Positions 1 through 12,100 of a stretch of 64,000 nt of DNA are shown here, piece after piece. A model generated the notes under the pieces. That model ran no database searches and was not told the origin of the DNA. It saw nothing but the letters and a program-made list of their open reading frames with translations. The position numbers and the translations under genes are program-made. Source of the DNA: Auanema rhodensis. Taxonomy: Eukaryota; Nematoda; Chromadorea; Rhabditida; Rhabditidae. The stretch lies in NCBI GenBank assembly GCA_964057225.1, contig OZ059900.1:20227638-20291637 (forward strand), in the 5' to 3' direction. Within the stretch, counting starts at the first letter, position 1, and every line of letters begins with the position of its first letter.

Positions 1-71
1 GTTACATACTAAAATGAAGCATTTTACATGCTGAACACTAGAAAAATACAAAAACACAGTATTTCCCATGA

Positions 72-113
72 GAAATATTTTATTATGCTGGAAAACCAGT
101 TTTTGGAAATTTC
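72..113. other. Nested dyad 1 (hairpin-capable), repeated in every unit
   Basis: CTGG at 88-91 and CCAG at 96-99 form a perfect stem around an AAAA loop. GAAAT at 72-76 is complementary to ATTTC at 109-113, giving an outer arm pair with nearly the same centre (92.5 against 93.5). I saw no change in the CTGG-AAAA-CCAG core in any unit. The outer arms are hit rarely, as in unit 33 (10945-11286), unit 87 (29414-29755) and unit 187. Short dyads able to form cruciforms are known to be enriched in some centromeric satellites; a role here is inference. The coordinates are for unit 1 and the structure recurs every 342 bp. Confidence 0.6.
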
Positions 114-126
114 GCTGTAAACAAGG
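110..126 (+). other. CENP-B-box-like motif (weak)
   Basis: The 17 bases at 110-126 match the mammalian CENP-B box consensus (YTTCGTTGGAARCGGGA) at 12 positions. They match 7 of the 9 core positions of NTTCGNNNNANNCGGGN, with CAAG in place of CGGG. Established: CENP-B binds this box in primate and mouse satellites, and box-like motifs have been proposed in many unrelated satellites. Caveat: a 7-of-9 core match is expected about once by chance in a 342-bp unit on two strands. C115G falls in a free position of the core, A121G in a degenerate one, and C113T (units 78, 86, 93) breaks the TTCG. Confidence 0.25.
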
Positions 127-249
127 TTTTGACTTACGATTTCATGTGTTCAAACTCATGCAATGTCAATGAAACCTAGCTCAAAATTGTTCGTACAACG
201 TCTAGTTCCACTTTCACGACAAAAAAACAGGGGTTAGAAAATTAAGGAA

Positions 250-286
250 ATTAGCATATTCTGAGGGCACGCCCCTTATGGCTAAT
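250..286. other. Nested dyad 2 (hairpin-capable), repeated in every unit
   Basis: ATTAGCATA at 250-258 pairs with TATGGCTAAT at 277-286 with one bulged base. Inside it GGGC at 265-268 pairs with GCCC at 271-274 across two bases. The outer centre is 268 and the inner centre 269.5, so this is one composite structure spanning the most G+C-rich part of the unit. Unlike dyad 1, it is touched by several recurrent variants: A285G in type H, T277C in type T, A258G in units 39 and 42, and C272G+C273T in unit 18. It is not a bacterial terminator: no T-run follows and there is no gene context. Confidence 0.6.
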
Positions 287-293
287 ATTGATT

Positions 294-314
294 AAATCGA
301 TTTTTGTTCATATG
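294..314. other. Paired palindromes AAATCGATTT and CATATG
   Basis: AAATCGATTT at 294-303 is a perfect 10-bp palindrome containing the ClaI site. CATATG at 309-314 is a second palindrome five bases further on. The region is very constant across the array. The exceptions noticed are one C309T in unit 140, which destroys CATATG, and a G290A just upstream in unit 119 at 40647. The palindromes could be recognition sites for a homodimeric DNA-binding protein, but this is a guess. Confidence 0.5.
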
Positions 315-3300
315 AGTCGTCAAATGCAACGAATTTCAGCGTGTTACATACTAAAATGAAGCATTTTACATGCTGAACACTAGAAAAATACAAAAACACA
401 GTATTTCCCATGAGAAATATTTTATTATGCTGGAAAACCAGTTTTTGAAAATTTCGCTGTAAACAAGGTTTTGACTTACGATTTCATGTGTTCAAACTCA
501 TGCAATGTCAATGAAACCTAGCTCAAAATTGTTCGTACAACGTCTAGTTCCACTTTCACGATAAAAAAACAGGGGTTAGAAAATTAGGGAAATTAGCATA
601 TTCTGAGGGCACGCCCCTTATGGCTAATATTGATTAAATCGATTTTTGTTCATATGAATCGTCAAATGCAACGAATTTCAGCGTGTTACATACTAAAATA
701 AAGCATTTTACATGCTGAACACTAGAAAAATACAAAAACACAGTATTTCCCATGAGAAATATTTTATTATGCTGGAAAACCAGTTTTTGGAAATTTCGCT
801 GTAAACAAGGTTTTGACTTACGATTTCATGTGTTCAAACTCATGCAATGTCAATGAAACCTAGCTCAAAATTGTTCGTACAACGTCTAGTTCCACTTTCA
901 CGACAAAAAAACAGGGGTTAGAAAATTAAGGAAATTAGCATATTCTGAGGGCACGCCCCTTATGGCTAATATTGATTAAATCGATTTTTGTTCATATGAG
1001 TCGTCAAATGCAACGAATTTCAGCGTGTTACATACTAAAATGAAGCATTTTACATGCTGAACACTAGAAAAATACAAAAACACAGTATTTCCCATGAGAA
1101 ATATTTTATTATGCTGGAAAACCAGTTTTTGGAAATTTCGCTGTAAACAAGGTTTTGACTTACGATTTCATGTGTTCAAACTCATGCAATGTCAATGAAA
1201 CCTAGCTCAAAATTGTTCGTACAACGTCTAGTTCCACTTTCACGACAAAAAAACAGGGGTTAGAAAATTAGGGAAATTAGCATATTCTGAGGGCACGCCC
1301 CTTATGGCTAATATTGATTAAATCGATTTTTGTTCATATGAATCGTCAAATGCAACGAATTTCAGCGTGTTACATACTAAAATGAAGCATTTTACATGCT
1401 GAACACTAGAAAAATACAAAAACACAGTATTTCCCATGAGAAATATTTTATTATGCTGGAAAACCAGTTTTTGGAAATTTCGCTGTAAACAAGGTTTTGA
1501 CTTACGATTTCATGTGTTCAAACTCATGCAATGTCAATGAAGCCTAGCTCAATATTGTTCGTACAACGTCTAGTTCCACTTTCACGACAAAAAAACAAGG
1601 GTTAGAAAATTAAGGAAATTAGCATATTCTGAGGGCACGCCCCTTATGGCTAATATTGATTAAATCGATTTTTGTTCATATGAGTCGTCAAATGCAACGA
1701 ATTTCAGCGTGTTACATACTAAAATGAAGCATTTTACATGCTGAACACTAGAAAAATACAAAAACACAGTATTTCCCATGAGAAATATTTTATTATGCTG
1801 GAAAACCAGTTTTTGGAAATTTCGCTGTAAACAAGGTTTTGACTTACGATTTCATGTGTTCAAACTCATGCAATGTCAATGAAACCTAGCTCAAAATTGT
1901 TCGTACAACGTCTAGTTCCACTTTCACGACAAAAAAAGAGGGGTTAGAAAATTAGGGAAATTAGCATATTCTGAGGGCACGCCCCTTATGGCTAATATTG
2001 ATTAAATCGATTTTTGTTCATATGAATCGTCAAATGCAACGAATTTCAGCGTGTTACATACTAAAATGAAGCATTTTACATGCTGAACACTAGAAAAATA
2101 CAAAAACACAGTATTTCCCATGAGAAATATTTTATTATGCTGGAAAACCAGTTTTTGGAAATTTCGCTGTAAACAAGGTTTTGACTTACGATTTCATGTG
2201 TTCAAACTCATGCAATGTCAATGAAACCTAGCTCAAAATTGTTCGTACAACGTCTAGTTCCACTTTCACGACAAAAAAACAGGGGTTAGAAAATTAAGGA
2301 AATTAGCATATTCTGAGGGCACGCCCCTTATGGCTAATATTGATTAAATCGATTTTTGTTCATATGAGTCGTCAAATGCAACGAATTTCAGCGTGTTACA
2401 TACTAAAATGAAGCATTTTACATGCTGAACACTAGAAAAATACAAAAACACAGTATTTCCCATGAGAAATATTTTATTATGCTGGAAAACCAGTTTTTGA
2501 AAATTTCGCTGTAAACAAGGTTTTGACTTACGATTTCATGTGTTCAAACTCATGCAATGTCAATGAAACCTAGCTCAAAATTGTTCGTACAACGTCTAGT
2601 TCCACTTTCACGATAAAAAAACAGGGGTTAGAAAATTAGGGAAATTAGCATATTCTGAGGGCACGCCCCTTATGGCTAATATTGATTAAATCGATTTTTG
2701 TTCATATGAATCGTCAAATGCAACGAATTTCAGCGTGTTACATACTAAAATGAAGCATTTTACATGCTGAACACTAGAAAAATACAAAAACACAGTATTT
2801 CCCATGAGAAATATTTTATTATGCTGGAAAACCAGTTTTTGGAAATTTCGCTGTAAGCAAGGTTTTGACTTACGATTTCATGTGTTCAAACTCATGCAAT
2901 GTCAATGAAACCTAGCTCAAAATTGTTCGTACAACGTCTAGTTCCACTTTCACGACAAAAAAACAGGGGTTAGAAAATTAGGGAAATTAGCATATTCTGA
3001 GGGCACGCCCCTTATGGCTAATATTGATTAAATCGATTTTTGTTCATATGAGTCGTCAAATGCAACGAATTTCAGCGTGTTACATACTAAAATGAAGCAT
3101 TTTACATGCTGAACACTAGAAAAATACAAAAACACAGTATTTCCCATGAGAAATATTTTATTATGCTGGAAAACCAGTTTTTGGAAATTTCGCTGTAAAC
3201 AAGGTTTTGACTTACGATTTCATGTGTTCAAACTCATGCAATGTCAATGAAACCTAGCTCAAAATTGTTCGTACAACGTCTAGTTCCACTTTCACGACAA

Positions 3301-4104
3301 AAAAACAGGGGTTAGAAAATTAAGGAAATTAGCATATTCTGAGGGCACGCCCCTTATGGCTAATATTGATTAAATCGATTTTTGTTCATATGAGTCGTCA
3401 AATGCAACGAATTTCAGCGTGTTACATACTAAAATGAAGGATTTTACATGCTGAACACTAGAAAAATACAAAAACACAGTATTTCCCATGAGAAATATTT
3501 TATTATGCTGGAAAACCAGTTTTTGGAAATTTCGCTGTAAACAAGGTTTTGACTTACGATTTCATGTGTTCAAACTCATGCAATGTCAATGAAACCTAGC
3601 TCAAAATTGTTCGTACAACGTCTAGTTCCACTTTCACGACAAAAAAACAGGGGTTAGAAAATTAAGGAAATTAGCATATTCTGAGGGCACGCCCCTTATG
3701 GCTAATATTGATTAAATCGATTTTTGTTCATATGAGTCGTCAAATGCAACGAATTTCAGCGTGTTACATACTAAAATGAAGCATTTTACATGTTGAACAC
3801 TAGAAAAATACAAAAACACAGTATTTCCCATGAGAAATATTTTATTATGCTGGAAAACCAGTTTTTGGAAATTTCGCTGTAAACAAGGTTTTGACTTACG
3901 ATTTCATGTGTTCAAACTCATGCAATGTCAATGAAGCCTAGCTCAAAATTGTTCGTACAACGTCTAGTTCCACTTTCACGACAAAAAAACAAGGGTTAGA
4001 AAATTAAGGAAATTAGCATATTCTGAGGGCACGCCCCTTATGGCTAATATTGATTAAATCGATTTTTGTTCATATGAGTCGTCAAATGCAACGAATTTCA
4101 GCGT

Positions 4105-4446
4105 GTTACATACTAAAATGAAGCATTTTACATGCTGAACACTAGAAAAATAAAAAAACACAGTATTTCCCATGAGAAATATTTTATTATGCTGGAAAAC
4201 CAGTTTTTGGAAATTTCGCTGTAAACAAGGTTTTGACTTACGATTTCATGTGTTCAAACTCATGCAATGTCAATGAAACCTAGCTCAAAATTGTTCGTAC
4301 AACGTCTAGTTCCACTTCGACGACAAAAAAACAGGGGTTAGAAAATTAAGGAAATTAGCATATTCTGAGGGCACGCCCCTTATGGCTAATATTGATTAAA
4401 TCGATTTTTGTTCATATGAGTCGTCAAATGCAACCAATTTCAGCGT
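4105..4446 (+). repeat. Divergent satellite unit 13
   Basis: This unit carries several changes found nowhere else in the window: C49A, the adjacent pair T214C and C215G, and G331C. The adjacent double change near 4318-4319 creates an extra TTCGACG stretch. It lies between the C31T unit 12 and the M unit 14, at the boundary between the two partial copies of the six-unit repeat. It may be an older unit that escaped local homogenisation. Confidence 0.7.
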
Positions 4447-6156
4447 GTTACATACTAAAATGAAGCATTTTGCATGCTGAACACTAGAAAAATACAAAAA
4501 CACAGTATTTCCCATGAGAAATATTTTATTATGCTGGAAAACCAGTTTTTGAAAATTTCGCTGTAAACAAGGTTTTGACTTACGATTTCATGTGTTCAAA
4601 CTCATGCAATGTCAATGAAACCTAGCTCAAAATTGTTCGTACAACGTCTAGTTCCACTTTCACGATAAAAAAACAGGGGTTAGAAAATTAGGGAAATTAG
4701 CATATTCTGAGGGCACGCCCCTTATGGCTAATATTGATTAAATCGATTTTTGTTCATATGAATCGTCAAATGCAACGAATTTCAGCGTGTTACATACTAA
4801 AATGAAGCATTTTACATGCTGAACACTAGAAAAATACAAAAACACAGTATTTCCCATGAGAAATATTTTATTATGCTGGAAAACCAGTTTTTGGAAATTT
4901 CGCTGTAAGCAAGGTTTTGACTTACGATTTCATGTGTTCAAACTCATGCAATGTCAATGAAACCTAGCTCAAAATTGTTCGTACAACGTCTAGTTCCACT
5001 TTCACGACAAAAAAACAGGGGTTAGAAAATTAGGGAAATTAGCATATTCTGAGGGCACGCCCCTTATGGCTAATATTGATTAAATCGATTTTTGTTCATA
5101 TGAGTCGTCAAATGCAACGAATTTCAGCGTGTTACATACTAAAATGAAGGATTTTACATGCTGAACACTAGAAAAATACAAAAACACAGTATTTCCCATG
5201 AGAAATATTTTATTATGCTGGAAAACCAGTTTTTGGAAATTTCGCTGTAAACAAGGTTTTGACTTACGATTTCATGTGTTCAAACTCATGCAATGTCAAT
5301 GAAACCTAGCTCAAAATTGTTCGTACAACGTCTAGTTCCACTTTCACGACAAAAAAACAGGGGTTAGAAAATTAAGGAAATTAGCATATTCTGAGGGCAC
5401 GCCCCTTATGGCTAATATTGATTAAATCGATTTTTGTTCATATGAGTCGTCAAATGCAACGAATTTCAGCGTGTTACATACTAAAATGAAGCATTTTACA
5501 TGTTGAACACTAGAAAAATACAAAAACACAGTATTTCCCATGAGAAATATTTTATTATGCTGGAAAACCAGTTTTTGGAAATTTCGCTGTAAACAAGGTT
5601 TTGACTTACGATTTCATGTGTTCAAACTCATGCAATGTCAATGAAGCCTAGCTCAAAATTGTTCGTACAACGTCTAGTTCCACTTTCACGACAAAAAAAC
5701 AAGGGTTAGAAAATTAAGGAAATTAGCATATTCTGAGGGCACGCCCCTTATGGCTAATATTGATTAAATCGATTTTTGTTCATATGAGTCGTCAAATGCA
5801 ACGAATTTCAGCGTGTTACATACTAAAATGAAGCATTTTACATGCTGAACACTAGAAAAATACAAAAACACAGTATTTCCCATGAGAAATATTTTATTAT
5901 GCTGGAAAACCAGTTTTTGGAAATTTCGCTGTAAACAAGGTTTTGACTTACGATTTCATGTGTTCAAACTCATGCAATGTCAATGAAACCTAGCTCAAAA
6001 TTGTTCGTACAACGTCTAGTTCCACTTTCACGACAAAAAAACAAGGGTTAGAAAATTAAGGAAATTAGCATATTCTGAGGGCACGGTCCTTATGGCTAAT
6101 ATTGATTAAATCGATTTTTGTTCATATGACTCGTCAAATGCAACGAATTTCAGCGT

Positions 6157-9100
6157 GTTACATACTAAAATGAAGCATTTTACATGCTGAACACTAGAAA
6201 AATACAAAAACACAGTATTTCCCATGAGAAATATTTTATTATGCTGGAAAACCAGTTTTTGGAAATTTCGCTGTAAACAAGGTTTTGACTTACGATTTCA
6301 TGTGTTCAAACTCATGCAATGTCAATGAAACCTAGCTCAAAATTGTTCGTACAACGTCTAGTTCCACTTTCACGACAAAAAAACAGGGGTTAGAAAATTA
6401 AGGAAATTAGCATATTCTGAGGGCACGCCCCTTATGGCTAATATTGATTAAATCGATTTTTGTTCATATGAGTCGTCAAATGCAACGAATTTCAGCGTGT
6501 TACATACTAAAATGAAGCATTTTACATGCTGAACACTAGAAAAATACAAAAACACAGTATTTCCCATGAGAAATATTTTATTATGCTGGAAAACCAGTTT
6601 TTGGAAATTTCGCTGTAAACAAGGTTTTGACTTACGATTTCATGTGTTCAAACTCATGCAATGTCAATGAAACCTAGCTCAAAATTGTTCGTACAACGTC
6701 TAGTTCCACTTTCACGACAAAAAAACAGGTGTTAGAAAATTAAGGAAATTAGCATATTCTGAGGGCACGCCCCTTATGGCTAATATTGATTAAATCGATT
6801 TTTGTTCATATGAGTCGTCAAATGCAACGAATTTCAGCGTGTTACATACTAAAATGAAGCATTTTACATGCTGAACACTAGAAAAATACAAAAACACAGT
6901 ATTTCCCATGAGAAATATTTTATTATGCTGGAAAACCAGTTTTTGGAAATTTCGCTGTAAACAAGGTTTTGACTTACGATTTCATGTGTTCAAACTCATG
7001 CAATGTCAATGAAACCTAGCTCAAAATTGTTCGTACAACGTCTAGTTCCACTTTCACGACAAAAAAACAGGGGTTAGAAAATTAAGGAAATTAGCATATT
7101 CTGAGGGCACGCCCCTTATGGCTAATATTGATTAAATCGATTTTTGTTCATATGAGTCGTCAAATGCAACGAATTTCAGCGTGTTACATACTAAAATGAA
7201 GCATTTTACATGCTGAACACTAGAAAAATACAAAAACACAGTATTTCCCACGAGAAATATTTTATTATGCTGGAAAACCAGTTTTTGGAAATTTCGGTGT
7301 AAACAAGGTTTTGACTTACGATTTCATGTGTTCAAACTCATGCAATGTCAATGAAACCTAGCTCAAAATTGTTCGTACAACGTCTAGTTCCACTTTCACG
7401 ACAAAAAAACAGGGGTTAGAAAATTAAGGAAATTAGCATATTCTGAGGGCACGCCCCTTATGGCTAATATTGATTAAATCGATTTTTGTTCATATGAGTC
7501 GTCAAATGCAACGAATTTCAGCGTGTTACATACTAAAATGAAGCATTTTACATGCTGAACACTAGAAAAATACAAAAACACAGTATTTCCCATGAGAAAT
7601 ATTTTATTATGCTGGAAAACCAGTTTTTGGAAATTTCGCTGTAAACAAGGTTTTGACTTACGATTTCATGTGTTCAAACTCATGCAATGTCAATGAAACC
7701 TAGCTCAAAATTGTTCGTACAACGTCTAGTTCCACTTTCACGACAAAAAAACAGGGGTTAGAAAATTAAGGAAATTAGCATATTCTGAGGGCACGCCCCT
7801 TATGGCTAATATTGATTAAATCGATTTTTGTTCATATGAGTCGTCAAATGCAACGAATTTCAGCGTGTTACATACTAAAATGAAGCATTTTACATGCTGA
7901 ACACTAGAAAAATACAAAAACACAGTATTTCCCATGAGAAATATTTTATTATGCTGGAAAACCAGTTTTTGGAAATTTCGCTGTAAACAAGGTTTTGACT
8001 TACGATTTCATGTGTTCAAACTCATGCAATGTCAATGAAACCTAGCTCAAAATTGTTCGTACAACGTCTAGTTCCACTTTCACGACAAAAAAACAGGGGT
8101 TAGAAAATTAAGGAAATTAGCATATTCTGAGGGCACGCCCCTTATGGCTAATATTGATTAAATCGATTTTTGTTCATATGAGTCGCCAAATGCAACGAAT
8201 TTCAGCGTGTTACATACTAAAATGAAGCATTTTACATGCTGAACACTAGAAAAATACAAAAACACAGTATTTCCCATGAGAAATATTTTATTATGCTGGA
8301 AAACCAGTTTTTAGAAATTTCGGTGTAAACAAGGTTTTGACTTACGATTTCATGTGTTCAAACTCATGCAATGTCAATGAAACCTAGCTCAAAATTGTTC
8401 GTACAACGTCTAGTTCCACTTTCACGACAAAAAAACAGGGGTTAGAAAATTAAGGAAATTAGCATATTCTGAGGGCACGCCCCTTATGGCTAATATTGAT
8501 TAAATCGATTTTTGTTCATATGAGTCGTCAAATGCAACGAATTTCAGCGTGTTACATACTAAAATGAAGCATTTTACATGCTGAACACTAGAAAAATACA
8601 AAAACACAGTATTTCCCATGAGAAATATTTTATTATGCTGGAAAACCAGTTTTTGGAAATTTCGCTGTAAACAAGGTTTTGACTTACGATTTCATGTGTT
8701 CAAACTCATGCAATGTCAATGAAACCTAGCTCAAAATTGTTCGTACAACGTCTAGTTCCACTTTCACGACAAAAAAACAGGGGTTAGAAAATTAAGGAAA
8801 TTAGCATATTCTGAGGGCACGCCCCTTATGGCTAATATTGATTAAATCGATTTTTGTTCATATGAGTCGCCAAATGCAACGAATTTCAGCGTGTTACATA
8901 CTAAAATGAAGCATTTTACATGCTGAACACTAGAAAAATACAAAAACACACTATTTCCCATGAGAAATATTTTATTATGCTGGAAAACCAGTTTTTGGAA
9001 ATTTCGGTGTAAACAAGGTTTTGACTTACGATTTCATGTGTTCAAACTCATTCAATGTCAATGAAACCTAGCTCAAAATTGTTCGTACAACGTCTAGTTC

Positions 9101-12100
9101 CACTTTCACGACAAAAAAACAGGGGTTAGAAAATTAAGGAAATTAGCATATTCTGAGGGCACGCCCCTTATGGCTAATATTGATTAAATCGATTTTTGTT
9201 CATATGAGTCGTCAAATGCAACGAATTTCAGCGTGTTACATACTAAAATGAAGCATTTTACATGCTGAACACTAGAAAAATACAAAAACACAGTATTTCC
9301 CATGAGAAATATTTTATTATGCTGGAAAACCAGTTTTTGGAAATTTCGCTGTAAACAAGGTTTTGACTTACGATTTCATGTGTTCAAACTCATGCAATGT
9401 CAATGAAACCTAGCTCAAAATTGTTCGTACAACGTCTAGTTCCACTTTCACGACAAAAAAACAGGGGTTAGAAAATTAAGGAAATTAGCATATTCTGAGG
9501 GCACGCCCCTTATGGCTAATATTGATTAAATCGATTTTTGTTCATATGAGTCGTCAAATGCAACGAATTTCAGCGTGTTACATACTAAAATGAAGCATTT
9601 TACATGCTGAACACTAGAAAAATACAAAAACACAGTATTTCCCACGAGAAATATTTTATTATGCTGGAAAACCAGTTTTTGGAAATTTCGGTGTAAACAA
9701 GGTTTTGACTTACGATTTCATGTGTTCAAACTCATGCAATGTCAATGAAACCTAGCTCAAAATTGTTCGTACAACGTCTAGTTCCACTTTCACGACAAAA
9801 AAACAGGGGTTAGAAAATTAAGGAAATTAGCATATTCTGAGGGCACGCCCCTTATGGCTAATATTGATTAAATCGATTTTTGTTCATATGAGTCGTCAAA
9901 TGCAACGAATTTCAGCGTGTTACATACTAAAATGAAGCATTTTACATGCTGAACACTAGAAAAATACAAAAACACAGTATTTCCCATGAGAAATATTTTA
10001 TTATGCTGGAAAACCAGTTTTTGGAAATTTCGCTGTAAACAAGGTTTTGACTTACGATTTCATGTGTTCAAACTCATGCAATGTCAATGAAACCTAGCTC
10101 AAAATTGTTCGTACAACGTCTAGTTCCACTTTCACGACAAAAAAACAGGGGTTAGAAAATTAAGGAAATTAGCATATTCTGAGGGCACGCCCCTTATGGC
10201 TAATATTGATTAAATCGATTTTTGTTCATATGAGTCGCCAAATGCAACGAATTTCAGCGTGTTACATACTAAAATGAAGCATTTTACATGCTGAACACTA
10301 GAAAAATACAAAAACACAGTATTTCCCATGAGAAATATTTTATTATGCTGGAAAACCAGTTTTTGGAAATTTCGGTGTAAACAAGGTTTTGACTTACGAT
10401 TTCATGTGTTCAAACTCATGCAATGTCAATGAAACCTAGCTCAAAATTGTTCGTACAACGTCTAGTTCCACTTTCACGACAAAAAAACAGGGGTTAGAAA
10501 ATTAAGGAAATTAGCATATTCTGAGGGCACGCCCCTTATGGCTAATATTGATTAAATCGATTTTTGTTCATATGAGTCGTCAAATGCAACGAATTTCAGC
10601 GTGTTACATACTAAAATGAAGCATTTTACATGCTGAACACTAGAAAAATACAAAAACACAGTATTTCCCATGAGAAATATTTTATTATGCTGGAAAACCA
10701 GTTTTTGGAAATTTCGCTGTAAACAAGGTTTTGACTTACGATTTCATGTGTTCAAACTCATGCAATGTCAATGAAACCTAGCTCAAAATTGTTCGTACAA
10801 CGTCTAGTTCCACTTTCACGACAAAAAAACAGGGGTTAGAAAATTAAGGAAATTAGCATATTCTGAGGGCACGCCCCTTATGGCTAATATTGATTAAATC
10901 GATTTTTGTTCATATGAGTCGCCAAATGCAACGAATTTCAGCGTGTTACATACTAAAATGAAGCATTTTACATGCTGAACACTAGAAAAATACAAAAACA
11001 CAGTATTTCCCATGAGTAATATTTTATTATGCTGGAAAACCAGTTTTTGGAAATTTCGGTGTAAACAAGGTTTTGACTTACGATTTCATGTGTTCAAACT
11101 CATTCAATGTCAATGAAACCTAGCTCAAAATTGTTCGTACAACGTCTAGTTCCACTTTCACGACAAAAAAACAGGGGTTAGAAAATTAAGGAAATTAGCA
11201 TATTCTGAGGGCACGCCCCTTATGGCTAATATTGATTAAATCGATTTTTGTTCATATGAGTCGTCAAATGCAACGAATTTCAGCGTGTTACATACTAAAA
11301 TGAAGCATTTTACATGCTGAACACTAGAAAAATACAAAAACACAGTATTTCCCATGAGAAATATTTTATTATGCTGGAAAACCAGTTTTTGGAAATTTCG
11401 CTGTAAACAAGGTTTTGACTTACGATTTCATGTGTTCAAACTCATGCAATGTCAATGAAACCTAGCTCAAAATTGTTCGTACAACGTCTAGTTCCACTTT
11501 CACGACAAAAAAACAGGGGTTAGAAAATTAAGGAAATTAGCATATTCTGAGGGCACGCCCCTTATGGCTAATATTGATTAAATCGATTTTTGTTCATATG
11601 AGTCGTCAAATGCAACGAATTTCAGCGTGTTACATACTAAAATGAAGCATTTTACATGCTGAACACTAGAAAAATACAAAAACACAGTATTTCCCATGAG
11701 AAATATTTTATTATGCTGGAAAACCAGTTTTTGGAAATTTCGCTGTAAACAAGGTTTTGACTTACGATTTCATGTGTTCAAACTCATGCAATGTCAATGA
11801 AACCTAGCTCAAAATTGTTCGTACAACGTCTAGTTCCACTTTCACGACAAAAAAACAGGGGTTAGAAAATTAAGGAAATTAGCATATTCTGAGGGCACGC
11901 CCCTTATGGCTAATATTGATTAAATCGATTTTTGTTCATATGAGTCGTTAAATGCAACGAATTTCAGCGTGTTACATACTAAAATGAAGCATTTTACATG
12001 CTGAACACTAGAAAAATACAAAAACACAGTATTTCCCATGAGAAATATTTTATTATGCTGGAAAACCAGTTTTTGGAAATTTCGCTGTAAACAAGGTTTT

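Larger units (their letters stand above)
1..342 (+). repeat. Reference satellite monomer (unit 1, consensus type N)
   Basis: Unit 1 matches the most common form and serves as the reference for positions used in the other entries. By hand count it has 57 G and 59 C (33.9% G+C) and 10 CpG. Runs of four or more A or T occur at 11-14, 22-25, 42-46, 50-54, 92-95, 100-104, 127-130, 183-186, 221-227, 238-241 and 301-305, so curvature is plausible. The richest G+C stretch is 265-275. All three forward frames contain stops (for example at 10, 32 and 15), and because 342 is divisible by three these recur in every unit. ClaI (ATCGAT, 296-301) and NdeI (CATATG, 309-314) sites occur once per unit, so either enzyme should give a 342-bp ladder. 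Confidence 0.97.
1..6156 (+). repeat. Block I: units 1-18 with M-type units six apart
   Basis: Unit order: N; M; N(G16A); E+G316A; A174G+A185T+G230A; C228G+A245G+G316A; N; M; A121G+A245G; N; C20G; C31T+A174G+G230A; private variant; M; A121G+A245G; C20G; C31T+A174G+G230A; G230A with C272G, C273T and G316C. M-type units start at 343, 2395 and 4447, exactly 2052 bp (six units) apart. The run from M to the C31T unit occurs at 2395-4104 with five units and again at 4447-5814 with four, the second lacking the plain N unit. None of the B, D2, H or T haplotypes of the later blocks occurs here. Confidence 0.85.

Noticed and set aside
231-237. GGGTTAG as a telomere repeat
   Set aside because: Only one hexamer-like copy occurs per unit, with no tandem TTAGGG, and it is altered freely in types B, G, L and D2.
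250-286. Rho-independent terminator or transposon terminal inverted repeat
   Set aside because: There is no gene upstream, no T-tract directly after the stem, and no element between the arms. It is simply part of the tandem unit.
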